This document shows positions 25,036 through 33,073 of a DNA stretch of 64,000 bases, in pieces. This stretch comes from an uncultured Pseudomonadota bacterium. GTDB lineage: Bacteria > Pseudomonadota > Gammaproteobacteria > Burkholderiales > Rhodocyclaceae. The notes beneath the pieces are model-generated. The model was not told the origin of the DNA and ran no database searches. It saw only the letters and a program-made list of their open reading frames with translations. The stretch covers positions 1-64,000 of the forward strand of contig CAIQBG010000047.1 of NCBI GenBank assembly GCA_903870055.1, read 5' to 3'. Both the position numbers and the translations under genes were made by a program. Position 1 is the stretch's first letter, and the number at the start of each line of letters is the position of its first letter.

Positions 25036-25854
25036 ATGAGCTACCGCACCCTTTTCACGGCACTACTATGCTCAACCGCACTTAGCTCTGTATGGGCTCA
25101 CGATTTAGCTGGTCCATATGCCAACTCGATCCCTGGCGTAACCGTTGATGTCTTAACCAAAACGGATAAATCATGGAACGGCACCAAGCTGCCTAATTAT
25201 CCGAAAGGGCAACCACAAATCACGATTGTTCGTTACCAGTTTGCGCCCGGGGCCATCCTTCCCGTACACAAACACCCTGTGCTCAATGCCGGTGTATTAC
25301 TTAAAGGCGAGCTTAGCGTTAAAACAGACCGGGGCGAGACGCTCAACCTGAAAGCTGGCGATGCCATTGTCGAATTGGTGGATCAATGGCACGAGGGGCG
25401 CAACAATGGCACAGAAACAGCCGAACTGATTATCGTATATTCAGGCACGCCTGATCTGCCATTAGCCATACGCCAAGAAACACCTTCAGCCGCCGTTACC
25501 CCTACAGCAACAACTAAAGCACCTACAACGACAACTGCTAACGTGCCGTTTCTATCGGGTGGCGTTGGCGAAGACTCGATGGCTGGGCTGACTGCACGAG
25601 AAAAAGAGTTTGATCTCAAGCTTTTTCTGGTCGGCCAGTCTGGAAGCTATCTCAGTGACATTCGCATCACAATTACCGACGCAGGCGGCAAAGGCGTGCT
25701 ACTCACAACCAGTGAAGGCCCAGTACTGCTCGCCAATCTTCCTGCCGGCACCTACAGCGTCAAAGCCCAGAAGAACGGGCACACGCTAGAACAGAAACTC
25801 AGCGTCACTCCAGGCAAACTGCAAACAACCTATTTCCGGTTCCCAGGTGAATAA
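25036..25854 (+). CDS. secreted cupin protein with C-terminal beta-sandwich domain
   Basis: The signal peptide ends at SSVWA. A cupin domain follows (about residues 35-145) with likely metal ligands H78 and H80 in LPVHKHP, E92 in KGELSV, and H119 in DQWHEG. A threonine/alanine/proline linker (about 148-172) leads to a second domain of about 80 residues with LTITDAGGKG-like strands and the segment LPAGTYSVKA. This resembles carboxypeptidase-regulatory or Cna-B-type beta-sandwiches. The combination suggests a periplasmic binding or catalytic module on a short stalk. Function is unknown. The gene follows the phosphatase by 15 nt. Confidence 0.75.
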   Translation: MSYRTLFTALLCSTALSSVWAHDLAGPYANSIPGVTVDVLTKTDKSWNGTKLPNYPKGQPQITIVRYQFAPGAILPVHKHPVLNAGVLLKGELSVKTDRGETLNLKAGDAIVELVDQWHEGRNNGTETAELIIVYSGTPDLPLAIRQETPSAAVTPTATTKAPTTTTANVPFLSGGVGEDSMAGLTAREKEFDLKLFLVGQSGSYLSDIRITITDAGGKGVLLTTSEGPVLLANLPAGTYSVKAQKNGHTLEQKLSVTPGKLQTTYFRFPGE

Positions 25855-25871
25855 AGATCAGCTCGATTTTG

Positions 25872-27260
25872 CTAGGCTAGGGAATTATTCTTGCCTGAAA
25901 ATCGCCACTGATTAATGGCTAGCGGTATAAAACCCATAAGCAATCCACCCGCACCGAGCAAGTTGGTAAGGAGATCGAAGGTAGGGATGCTATAGAGCGC
26001 AATAAACACCATGAATGCGCCGGAGAGCATCGGCCACACCACATAAGAAATCGCACTGCCTAATCCAGCATGCAACTTTTGCCGGTAATGCCAAGCGCAC
26101 GCAAACCCCGCCAAACTCATGTAAAAACAGATCTGGAACCCAATGGCCAAAATTGAGCTCGTCAAAATCGACTTGACCGAGGGCATATAAGACGACGTAT
26201 AGAGCAGCAACATCCCTAGGCCCCAGATCACCAAAGTTGCCACCCAAGGCGTCTGCCATTCCGCATGAATGCGGGCGTAGACAGGGTTCAACATCTTGTC
26301 TCGCGCCATGGCAAACATGCTACGACTAAACTGCAGAATCTGTGTTTCGATAGTGCCTACGGTGCTCACGATCGTACAAAAAACCGCTAGATAATTCCAG
26401 GGCGCCGGAAATAGTTTGCTTGCCACAGCAAACAGGATATTAGTGTCGGCCTGGGCAATTTCTTGGTCTGTCAGTGCCATAAGCACCACAATCATCATGA
26501 TCGTAAAAAAAAGCATCATGTTTAGCACGGACCAGAAGGCACCTTTTCCCGCAGAGCCCCCATCATTCTGAGCGCCAGCCTTCGACTCTTCGCTGAGGTT
26601 CATCGTGACATCCCAGCCCCAGAAAAAGAAGATAGCCGTTAACGCGCCTGTGGCGAACACCTGGGGAGAAAATGAAATCGGTGATACCCAGATCAGCGTC
26701 GGCGCATGCGCCGGATGGCTCCAGAAATGAATCACTCCCCCCGCAATCAAAGCAACAAGAATGGTTGTTTCAAACACCGTCAGAATCAGCTGGGCATAAC
26801 TGGAATGTTTGATGCCACGCATGACGACTAAAGTGACGGCCGTTAGCCAAAACGCTGCAACACCGGCTACCCAATGGGTGCTTTCAACTTTATCCGGAGC
26901 CAGCAACATAAGCGTTGAGGTTGCCGCAGGAATTGTTGCTGACACCATAAAAAATACGGAGGCTACCAGCAAGCCCCAGCCAGCAAAGAACCCCCACTTC
27001 GCGCCGAAGACCTGTCCAACCCAGGCATATGCAGCACCCGCGTTCGGCGTGATCTTGCTCAGGTGAATAAATGCTAGCGTAATCCCGAACATGATCAGGC
27101 CACAGTACAAAATACTCCCCACCGATAACGTGCCTACCGATGCCACAATCGTTGCGGTTGTTACAGCGACGCTAAATGCAGGCGCCGTACCTGCGATGCC
27201 CATAATGATGGACTCAAAGGTGCCCAGAGAATTTCGGGCTAACTCATTACCTCGTAACAC
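25872..27260 (-). CDS. APC-family amino acid permease
   Basis: This inner-membrane secondary transporter of the amino acid-polyamine-organocation family has 462 residues and about twelve hydrophobic helices. The first helix contains the family's substrate-binding glycine stretch (IIMGIAGTAPAFS, with unwound GIAG). PNAGAAYAWVGQVFG marks helix 3. The start is a GTG with GAGG 6 nt upstream. The gene converges on the cupin gene with a 17-nt gap and no visible terminator. The transported substrate cannot be predicted; amino acids or amines are typical. Confidence 0.85.
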   Translation of the reverse strand: MLRGNELARNSLGTFESIIMGIAGTAPAFSVAVTTATIVASVGTLSVGSILYCGLIMFGITLAFIHLSKITPNAGAAYAWVGQVFGAKWGFFAGWGLLVASVFFMVSATIPAATSTLMLLAPDKVESTHWVAGVAAFWLTAVTLVVMRGIKHSSYAQLILTVFETTILVALIAGGVIHFWSHPAHAPTLIWVSPISFSPQVFATGALTAIFFFWGWDVTMNLSEESKAGAQNDGGSAGKGAFWSVLNMMLFFTIMMIVVLMALTDQEIAQADTNILFAVASKLFPAPWNYLAVFCTIVSTVGTIETQILQFSRSMFAMARDKMLNPVYARIHAEWQTPWVATLVIWGLGMLLLYTSSYMPSVKSILTSSILAIGFQICFYMSLAGFACAWHYRQKLHAGLGSAISYVVWPMLSGAFMVFIALYSIPTFDLLTNLLGAGGLLMGFIPLAINQWRFSGKNNSLA

Positions 27261-27286
27261 ACCGATATCCTCTGGCTAATTCACGC

Positions 27287-27312
27287 ATCCACCGACCTAT
27301 TGGCCGGTGGAT
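27287..27312 (-). terminator. stem-loop between the Rap1a/Tai-like gene and the permease gene
   Basis: ATCCACCG (27287-27294) pairs perfectly with CGGTGGAT (27305-27312) around a 10-nt loop, 14 nt after the stop codon of the gene at 27326. There is no T run on the minus strand, so termination is only a guess. Confidence 0.35.
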
Positions 27313-27325
27313 TAATTACAACTGA

Positions 27326-27691
27326 TTACTTAGCAGCCTTGCCGCAAGGGAACTTTCCAGCCAGGAAGCGCAGAATCGTATCAGCTGCTGGATCCTTAGC
27401 GTACTTAGGATTGGCATCTGCCCAAGCAACGTATTCCTGAATGACTTCTTTACGGGGCGGCCCCGGTTGCTTCACACAGATGTAGTTTGGCGCATATTTA
27501 GGATGGCGCGTTACCAGATACGTGTCGTACACCGCTTGGCCGTAGATTTCACAAGTAACAAATGAGCTGCTATCTGCACTTTTGCAGTAGCTCATTAATT
27601 CTTCGGTACTAATAGCATTGGATGCTTGGGCGCCTGCAGAAAGGGCTAGACCCAATGCGGCCATCGATGCTGCAACGATCAGTTTTTTCAT
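27326..27691 (-). CDS. small periplasmic Rap1a/Tai-like protein
   Basis: The signal peptide ends at AGAQA. The mature domain of about 95 residues has four cysteines in SYCKS, TCEIYG, YICVKQP and FPCGK, fitting two disulfides, and the pattern CxxxxGQAVYDTY with a later VIQEYVAW. This matches the HdeA-like Rap1a/Tai domain first described for immunity proteins of type VI secretion effectors. No effector or secretion gene is near, so a housekeeping role is as likely as immunity. AAGGAACAA precedes the ATG. Confidence 0.7.
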   Translation of the reverse strand: MKKLIVAASMAALGLALSAGAQASNAISTEELMSYCKSADSSSFVTCEIYGQAVYDTYLVTRHPKYAPNYICVKQPGPPRKEVIQEYVAWADANPKYAKDPAADTILRFLAGKFPCGKAAK

Positions 27692-27742
27692 AATTTGTTC
27701 CTTGAGTATATCTAGATAGTTAATTTGGAATCTGCGAACAGG

Positions 27743-28924
27743 TTAGCGACGACCGCCGCCACCAAAGTGACCGCCGCCACCGCCAAAGCTTCTACCGCCA
27801 CCGAAGTGGTCACCACTATTCATGCGGGCACCATGCGTATCACCAAAACCACCTGGATCATGGCCAAAACTACTACCGTGGCCGCCGCCCGAGCGATCGC
27901 CACCAGAACGGTCGCCACCCATACGGTCACCGCCTGATCGATCACCGCCCATGCGATCTCCACCGCGATCCCCACCGCTCATGCCATCACGTTGCATGCT
28001 TTGGCGTAGTTGATCGCGCTGGGCGTCACGCGTAGCACCACCGCCAGCACCGCTCATATTGGCATTGCGACGCTGCTGATCAGGTTGCCAGCTGCTCGAG
28101 CCGCTGCGGTTACCGCCCTTCCAATTGTTATTGGTATTGCGGTTGAAATTGTTGTAATTGTTGTTGTTAACGGTCAGCGAATTGCCACCGCCCCAACCAC
28201 CGCCGCCCCAGTGGCAACCGCCCCAGAGCGCTGCACCCACAGCCATGCCGACACCAAATGACAGCAAGGCAGTGCCTGCCACGTAACCTGGTGGGTAATA
28301 AGAAACTGGTGGGTATGCCGGATATGGCCAACCACCATAAACCACAGCCGGGTTATATGTCGGCACATAGACGACCTGCGGATTCGCCGGCTGAATGACT
28401 ACCGGCGCACTACCGCCACCCGATACCGTTTGTTGTGAATTCGACTGCAAGGCGCCAGATTGTTGCGCCTTATTGCGCAGCCCTTGAATGGCATTCATGA
28501 CATCAGACTGTTGCGCCAGCACCGCATTGCCCAGATTCTGAGTCCAGCTAAGTTCCGAGCCCATCATGTTAAGCACTGGCGGGAATGACACCAGCGACTT
28601 CACGCTCGCATCCCAGTTCTGTTGTTGGAGCGCCTGATTGAGCGCATCACCCTTCAGGCGGCTATTAGCTTTTTGCCAATTCGACGCCTCTGCCACTTCT
28701 AGCGGATACGTCGATGCCATTAGCACCTGAGACACCAAAGAATCCGGATAAAGGGCTATCGGCGCCACCAAAGCAGACAATTGCGCCTGACTTAACTGGG
28801 CAGCACCAGACTGTTGGGTGCTTTGAGCGTAGGCCACCGGCACCATGGCTGGCATAACCAATGCAGCAGACACCAAACCCACCAGCAAACGGGACGGCAG
28901 CCCCGGCTTTTTGGACAACGACAT
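27743..28924 (-). CDS. secreted DUF3300 protein with Gly/Asp/Arg repeat tail
   Basis: The ATG at 28924 is preferred because AAGGAG lies 5 nt upstream; it gives 393 residues. A signal peptide ends at VAYA. The DUF3300 region follows, with LSALVAPIALYPDSLVSQVL, ASNWQ and the central FPPVLNMM. A proline/tyrosine stretch (NPQVVYVPTYNPAVVYGGW) and a glycine-rich, possibly membrane-inserting segment come next. An asparagine-rich region leads to a tail of repeated GGDRSGGDRMGGDR units ending in glycine/phenylalanine. The tail looks disordered. Function is unknown; related proteins are envelope-associated. Confidence 0.8.
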   Translation of the reverse strand: MSLSKKPGLPSRLLVGLVSAALVMPAMVPVAYAQSTQQSGAAQLSQAQLSALVAPIALYPDSLVSQVLMASTYPLEVAEASNWQKANSRLKGDALNQALQQQNWDASVKSLVSFPPVLNMMGSELSWTQNLGNAVLAQQSDVMNAIQGLRNKAQQSGALQSNSQQTVSGGGSAPVVIQPANPQVVYVPTYNPAVVYGGWPYPAYPPVSYYPPGYVAGTALLSFGVGMAVGAALWGGCHWGGGGWGGGNSLTVNNNNYNNFNRNTNNNWKGGNRSGSSSWQPDQQRRNANMSGAGGGATRDAQRDQLRQSMQRDGMSGGDRGGDRMGGDRSGGDRMGGDRSGGDRSGGGHGSSFGHDPGGFGDTHGARMNSGDHFGGGRSFGGGGGHFGGGGRR

Positions 28925-29157
28925 GTGTACTCCTTTGCGCATCACGATGGCTACATTCTAACCAAACCCCGGAATAATGAAGTAATACTTTTTACGTCAT
29001 CATCGATCTCTCTTGAGCGGCGCGTCCGAACTCCAAGCTAGCCGATGCCTTTGCAAGGATATGCCATTTCTGGACATCATCTTTTTCAAAAAGCCCGCGC
29101 GCCACCCCCTGCGTCATAAATACCGCCATGACCAGAACCATGAGTTCGCGGCTCATG

Positions 29158-29283
29158 TCAGACCTGCTGGTTTAGGCTTGTTTGCGTTGTGGCTGCGTAG
29201 CCATTTTCATAATTGGGCTGCGCCACGGCAACGCCAAGGGCTGCGGTAGAGATGAGAACGATCCAGACGAGAAGATTTTTCAT
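29158..29283 (-). CDS. predicted 41-aa secreted peptide
   Basis: This short frame starts at ATG 29283 with a strong ribosome-binding site, AAGGAG 6 nt upstream. It encodes a textbook signal peptide (MKNLLVWIVLISTAALGVAVA) and a short mature part of about 20 residues beginning QPNYENGY. Signal plus ribosome-binding site makes chance unlikely. The gap between 28925 and 29157 shows nothing else I can support. It sits among other small exported minus-strand genes. Confidence 0.6.
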   Translation of the reverse strand: MKNLLVWIVLISTAALGVAVAQPNYENGYAATTQTSLNQQV

Positions 29284-29338
29284 TTTGATGCTCCTTATGT
29301 GTCACCCTTGGTTTCGGGCATGGAGTCATCTTAGGCGG

Positions 29339-29365
29339 CGAGAGTCTCACCAGATGAGCCTCTCG
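29339..29365. terminator. imperfect stem-loop between two small secreted genes
   Basis: CGAGAG-T-CTCA pairs with TGAG-C-CTCTCG around a CCAGA loop, with one mismatch. It lies downstream of the gene ending at 29383. AT-rich sequence with T runs follows only on the plus strand, so its effect on the minus-strand transcript is uncertain. Confidence 0.35.
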
Positions 29366-29382
29366 AATTAATTTTTAAATAA

Positions 29383-29670
29383 TTATTCAACCCCGGGTAT
29401 GGGGTTATCGAACGGTTGCGGCTGATTCAGACTATCTTTGCCGTCTGGTTGATTATTCTGGCTCCCAGCCTCATCCACGCTCAGCTGTGGCGAAACGAGC
29501 GGCGGCTTGGTCAGCGGGTTTATCTCCGGCGTGAACCCTCTGGGGTTATCCCCAGCTGGCGTATTCGGGTAATTTCGATCGAAGCCCTGCAGGTCATCCT
29601 GCGCAAAAACCGGGACAGCCATTCCTACACATACGATACCCAGTAATAGATATTTGGTGAGATGTCTCAT
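29383..29670 (-). CDS. small secreted hypothetical protein, Pro/Asn-rich, 95 aa
   Basis: From ATG 29670 the signal peptide is MRHLTKYLLLGIVCVGMAVPVFA, followed by about 72 residues rich in Pro, Asn, Gln and Asp and without cysteines. The upstream gene ends 4 nt before this ATG, so the two are coupled. An alternative GTG at 29682 would overlap the previous gene. The mature part looks disordered and I recognise no family. Confidence 0.65.
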   Translation of the reverse strand: MRHLTKYLLLGIVCVGMAVPVFAQDDLQGFDRNYPNTPAGDNPRGFTPEINPLTKPPLVSPQLSVDEAGSQNNQPDGKDSLNQPQPFDNPIPGVE

Positions 29671-29674
29671 AGGG

Positions 29675-29998
29675 TTAATCACAATCCGTAGCGCTACCGC
29701 TATTCAGGCAACTGGTGCCGTTGAAGTTGTAGGTGGTGTTGCCCGTTGTCTGGTACTCGCTGCCATCCGTACCCAATGTTAAACCGCCCTCTGTTTGGTA
29801 ACTGGTTCCCGTGTCGCTCTGGGTCGTATTGCCATCCTGCTGATAAGTGCCGCCACCCGGCGCATAGGTATCGCCACCAAGATTCTGGTACGAGCCGGCT
29901 GTGCTGTCGTAACCGTTACCCGCCCCCATACCATCCTGAGCATAGACACTCCCTGTCACCAGGCAACAGCAGAGGCATAAAAGGTGGGGCTTGATCAT
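29675..29998 (-). CDS. small secreted Thr/Gly/Gln-rich protein, 107 aa
   Basis: The ATG at 29998 begins a signal peptide (MIKPHLLCLCCCLVTGSVYA). The mature part has degenerate short repeats of the type TYxxDGNTT, TSYQTEGG, SEYQTTGNTT and ends with two cysteines (SCLNSG, TDCD). The low-complexity pattern resembles surface or matrix proteins. A longer frame to 30103 adds residues that do not look like a signal peptide and would overlap rlpA. Function unknown. Confidence 0.62.
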   Translation of the reverse strand: MIKPHLLCLCCCLVTGSVYAQDGMGAGNGYDSTAGSYQNLGGDTYAPGGGTYQQDGNTTQSDTGTSYQTEGGLTLGTDGSEYQTTGNTTYNFNGTSCLNSGSATDCD

Positions 29999-30063
29999 GG
30001 CGACACAGTACCGAAATACGAAATGTGGATAATGTACCTGTTTCTTAACGCCAAAGGCTGTGG

Positions 30064-30729
30064 ATGCAACTGGGTTTCCCGAAAAATCAATGCGCTGCCG
30101 CACTTGTCAGACCATGTCTGACGTTGCTGGTTTGCACCCTGATTACGGGCAAGACGCTTGCTGCGGATGAGGCATCCAGTGCGAATGCCAGTGATACGGT
30201 AGAAACGGAAGCGCCCGTCAAAAACAAACGGGACCCCAAAAGTAAATCTAGTCAGAGCCTACAGCAAGGCACTTCCGTAAAACGTAGCCGGGTAAATCTG
30301 ACGTCGCCTGACGAAGCACCGGCAGTAACGATCGAATCCAAAGGATTGCGTGGCAAAGCCAGTTTTTATGGCGCCAAGTTTCAGGGACGTAAAACGGCCA
30401 CCGGCGAGATCTTTAATAACAAGCTATTTACTGCCGCCAGCAATTTGCTGCCCCTAGGCTCTTTGGTTATTGTGAAAAGGCCAGATACCAATCTATGCGT
30501 GGTGGTCAAAGTCAACGACCGGATGCACCCCAAACACCGCGCCCGCGTTATCGATGTGTCGCATAGCGCTGCAAAATATCTCGACATGGTTCGCGAAGGC
30601 GTTGTGAAAGTGCAGATCGTGCCGCTATCTGCCAATGCAACTCAAGGCAGCACCGTGGACTGTGCCATGGGCTTTGAACTGGAAGAAGACTGCGAGAACT
30701 GCGACTCACCGCTACAGTTCAATAATTAG
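30064..30729 (+). CDS. rlpA: RlpA-like septal ring lytic transglycosylase family protein
   Basis: RlpA proteins cut glycan strands that lack stem peptides at the division septum or bind there. The 221-residue protein has a signal peptide ending near KTLA, a low-complexity linker, and a double-psi beta-barrel from about residue 95. Its blocks GKASFYGAKFQGRKTATGE, TAASNLLPLGS, VKVNDRM and ARVIDVSHSAAKYL match the family. No SPOR domain is present, so septal targeting must differ from E. coli RlpA. The stop codon overlaps that of the convergent TAXI gene by 4 nt. Confidence 0.88.
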   Translation: MQLGFPKNQCAAALVRPCLTLLVCTLITGKTLAADEASSANASDTVETEAPVKNKRDPKSKSSQSLQQGTSVKRSRVNLTSPDEAPAVTIESKGLRGKASFYGAKFQGRKTATGEIFNNKLFTAASNLLPLGSLVIVKRPDTNLCVVVKVNDRMHPKHRARVIDVSHSAAKYLDMVREGVVKVQIVPLSANATQGSTVDCAMGFELEEDCENCDSPLQFNN

Positions 30730-32105
30730 TTTGAACTTTCCAGATGTCGGATGCGCGACAGGATCTCACGGCGAACCAATTCCAAAGCACTTTTCATAGT
30801 GAAGAAACGATTCGTTTCATCTGAAGAGATCCAGAAGTCGCCGATTTCTACTTCTAGCTGATCGAGTCGTTCTAACAGGTAGCGAAGCTCTGACACATGC
30901 GTGGCTTCGTACATGCGTTTTTCTACCTGTTTGATTTCATCATAAGCGTCTGAAATCAACATGCGCGATCGGAACAATCGGTAGTTCGGCACCAGCCGGA
31001 AAAATGGCAACACAACGGCTAACACGCCAAGCACCAGCAACCACATGCGGTCGATGTAACTGACAATCCAGAAAGGCATTAAGCCAGAGAGCCAAGGCGC
31101 CCCTTTATCGTAAAAACGCTTCGCAACCGGGCTCAAGGGAATGCTTCTGTCTATATAGGCGGGGAAGGTATCGCCCTTGCCGAAGAACTGGTTGTTTTCG
31201 TCCCCGATCTCATCTGTTGCAGCCAGAAAGAGTTGCTGGATCGCCGGATGCATGGTTTTTTCAACCAGTAACGTCACCGTCGAAGCGATCATATGAATAT
31301 CTTCTGGCGGATCCAGTTTCACGAGATTAAGCGATCCCCGGGGAATGGTCACGGTATCGAGATAAGGCATACGTTTCACATAAGCTGCCGCGTAGGCAAA
31401 ATCAAAGATGTGCAGTTCTGGGTGTGCTAGCAAGTTCTGAATGGTGGGCGAGTCAAATCCATCGACAATTGCCATAGCAACGATTTTTCCATCCAGCAAC
31501 TGTTGCATGGCTTCCCCATGCGGCAAGCGCCGGAAGTTTTCATCCTCTTCCTGAAGATGAATGCCTCGCATTGCCAGCATTTTCTTGAGCAGAAGCTCAG
31601 TACCACTGCCCTCAAGGCCTATCGCTATGGGCTTACCCTTAAAGTAGCTGAGAGCATCTTGCCCTTGCAACGTTGGCCCACGATAGAAAAGCCAGAGCGG
31701 CAGATAGTCCACACTGCCTAAGGAATAGAGTTCCGGATATTCGCCTTTGCGTGCGATGCCCCCCAGCAATAATCCAGCGTTCACAGGGGATTGGCCATCG
31801 GCCGCCTGCTCCAGGCTTTCCCGTGAACCATTGGTATTCACCAGCTGTAGCGTCACCCCTTCACGGGCAAATATTTCCTTGTAACGCTGACCAATCAATT
31901 CGTATGTAGAGCCGGGCTGTCCCACGGCTAAGGTGACCGCCCCGGGCGGAACCGGCCGGGTAAAGATCACCAGCAAAAGCACTCCGAACAACAGCACCAG
32001 CAACGACACCCATTCTTCCCGGAATAGCGTACGCCAAGCGAGATGTTCCTCAAGCAAACGGTTTTTTAGATATCGGGCGAGGTTGTGCGGGTTACGTTCA
32101 GTCAT
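30726..32105 (-). CDS. membrane-anchored TAXI-family substrate-binding protein
   Basis: TAXI proteins are the solute receptors of one class of TRAP transporters. This one has 459 residues and a different layout from a free periplasmic receptor. A transmembrane helix (about 32-49) follows a basic cytoplasmic tail. The binding domain runs to about 340, with the usual VGQPGSTYELIGQRYKEIF start and GLEGSGTELLLKKML segment. A second transmembrane helix (MWLLVLGVLAVVLPFF) and a charged, probably helical cytoplasmic region of about 90 residues end the protein. No TRAP membrane subunits are near, so it may sense rather than transport. Confidence 0.83.
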   Translation of the reverse strand: MTERNPHNLARYLKNRLLEEHLAWRTLFREEWVSLLVLLFGVLLLVIFTRPVPPGAVTLAVGQPGSTYELIGQRYKEIFAREGVTLQLVNTNGSRESLEQAADGQSPVNAGLLLGGIARKGEYPELYSLGSVDYLPLWLFYRGPTLQGQDALSYFKGKPIAIGLEGSGTELLLKKMLAMRGIHLQEEDENFRRLPHGEAMQQLLDGKIVAMAIVDGFDSPTIQNLLAHPELHIFDFAYAAAYVKRMPYLDTVTIPRGSLNLVKLDPPEDIHMIASTVTLLVEKTMHPAIQQLFLAATDEIGDENNQFFGKGDTFPAYIDRSIPLSPVAKRFYDKGAPWLSGLMPFWIVSYIDRMWLLVLGVLAVVLPFFRLVPNYRLFRSRMLISDAYDEIKQVEKRMYEATHVSELRYLLERLDQLEVEIGDFWISSDETNRFFTMKSALELVRREILSRIRHLESSN

Positions 32106-32131
32106 TTTTGTATTGTGTCATGCAGACCAAC

Positions 32132-32160
32132 AAAAAGGCCACGGTAAACCGTGGCCTTTA
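32132..32160. terminator. bidirectional-looking hairpin terminator
   Basis: GGCCACGGT (32137-32145) and ACCGTGGCC (32148-32156) form a very stable stem with A residues to the left and TTT to the right. It lies between the CBS gene and the TAXI gene, both on the minus strand, and on that strand the hairpin is followed by five T residues. Confidence 0.8.
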
Positions 32161-32177
32161 GCATGCGCGAGCGCCTA

Positions 32178-32768
32178 TTAACTGGCAAGCACTGCTTCGA
32201 TCTGGGCAAATGTTTTGGCAACTGAATGGATTTGCGTAGCCACACCCAGCTGACGGGCGATCTGCGAAGCCGAGAAAATGCCACGCACCATCTGGCGACC
32301 AGTCAGTGGATCCACATCAACCACAAGCGCATGGTTACGGTTATGCACCTTCAAGGTTTCGATGACATCAACCACTTTCACCTGAGCAACTTGCTTGAGC
32401 GTCAGCACTTCAATATCGTTCTGCGGTGTCATCACGTCTTTGACGGTAATTTCACCGTGCTTCAGACCCTGCTTCTGCACACACTGCATGGGCTTCTCGC
32501 CCAGCACATCGGTTGCGGTTAGCAGGCCAACCACATCGCCCTTGCTATCAGTCACCAGTAACGAACGAACCCCACGCGAAATCATCAGGTGATTCGCATG
32601 GCTGAGCAGCACATCCGAGCCTACCGTAGCAGCAACAATCTGTTTCAGATCCGTCATAACCTCTATGGCCGGCGAATCCGGCGTTACGATGTCTGCCTGG
32701 CTAGTCGGCAGATGAAAACCTGCGCCTTTTTCCAGGGAATTTACCTTGAGGATGATAGGACTGCTCAT
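32178..32768 (-). CDS. CBS-domain protein
   Basis: This 196-residue protein consists of a pair of CBS domains, which as pairs bind adenosyl nucleotides. The first spans about 20-100 and contains HLMISRGVRSLLVTDSKGDVVGLLTATDVLG. The second (about 108-180) contains VKDVMTPQND, VVDVIETLKVHNRNHALVVD and GIFSASQIARQLG. No catalytic domain is attached. The gene is monocistronic, with a terminator just downstream. The regulated partner is unknown. Confidence 0.88.
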   Translation of the reverse strand: MSSPIILKVNSLEKGAGFHLPTSQADIVTPDSPAIEVMTDLKQIVAATVGSDVLLSHANHLMISRGVRSLLVTDSKGDVVGLLTATDVLGEKPMQCVQKQGLKHGEITVKDVMTPQNDIEVLTLKQVAQVKVVDVIETLKVHNRNHALVVDVDPLTGRQMVRGIFSASQIARQLGVATQIHSVAKTFAQIEAVLAS

Positions 32769-32908
32769 GCTGCTGTCTCCTTTGTTTGCCGCGGGGTTAG
32801 CCCGTGTTCTTGTTTGACTGCTATGTAATAGCGCGTCTTAGCTGCACTTTACTATTAAACTTACAGAATTATCCAGACAATTTGTTGCTGCATTGCAAAG
32901 ATCTCTTT

Positions 32909-33073
32909 ATGACACGCATAAATCCCATCACCGCCCTGATCATCATCCTCTTTGGCCTGTTGCTATGGCAAATGAAGATGCAACACTGGGGCAGCTTTCT
33001 ACTTCTCGTTGCCGCTGAAGCCGCATTGATTGCTGTACGCGCAACAGAATCGCAGAAATCGAAACGGCTTTAA
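32909..33073 (+). CDS. small two-helix membrane protein, 54 aa
   Basis: From ATG 32909 the protein has two hydrophobic segments, ITALIIILFGLLLWQM and WGSFLLLVAAEAALIAV, and a basic C-terminus. The longer frame that opens at 32804 would add an unlikely N-terminus. The stop codon touches the SCO gene, so translation is probably coupled. No family recognised. A role near cytochrome oxidase assembly is only a guess from context. Confidence 0.6.
   Translation: MTRINPITALIIILFGLLLWQMKMQHWGSFLLLVAAEAALIAVRATESQKSKRL

Noticed and set aside
27840-27980. Tandem repeat or CRISPR-like array in the GGDR region
   Set aside because: The repeats are in frame inside the DUF3300 gene and encode a Gly/Asp/Arg tail, with no separate spacers.
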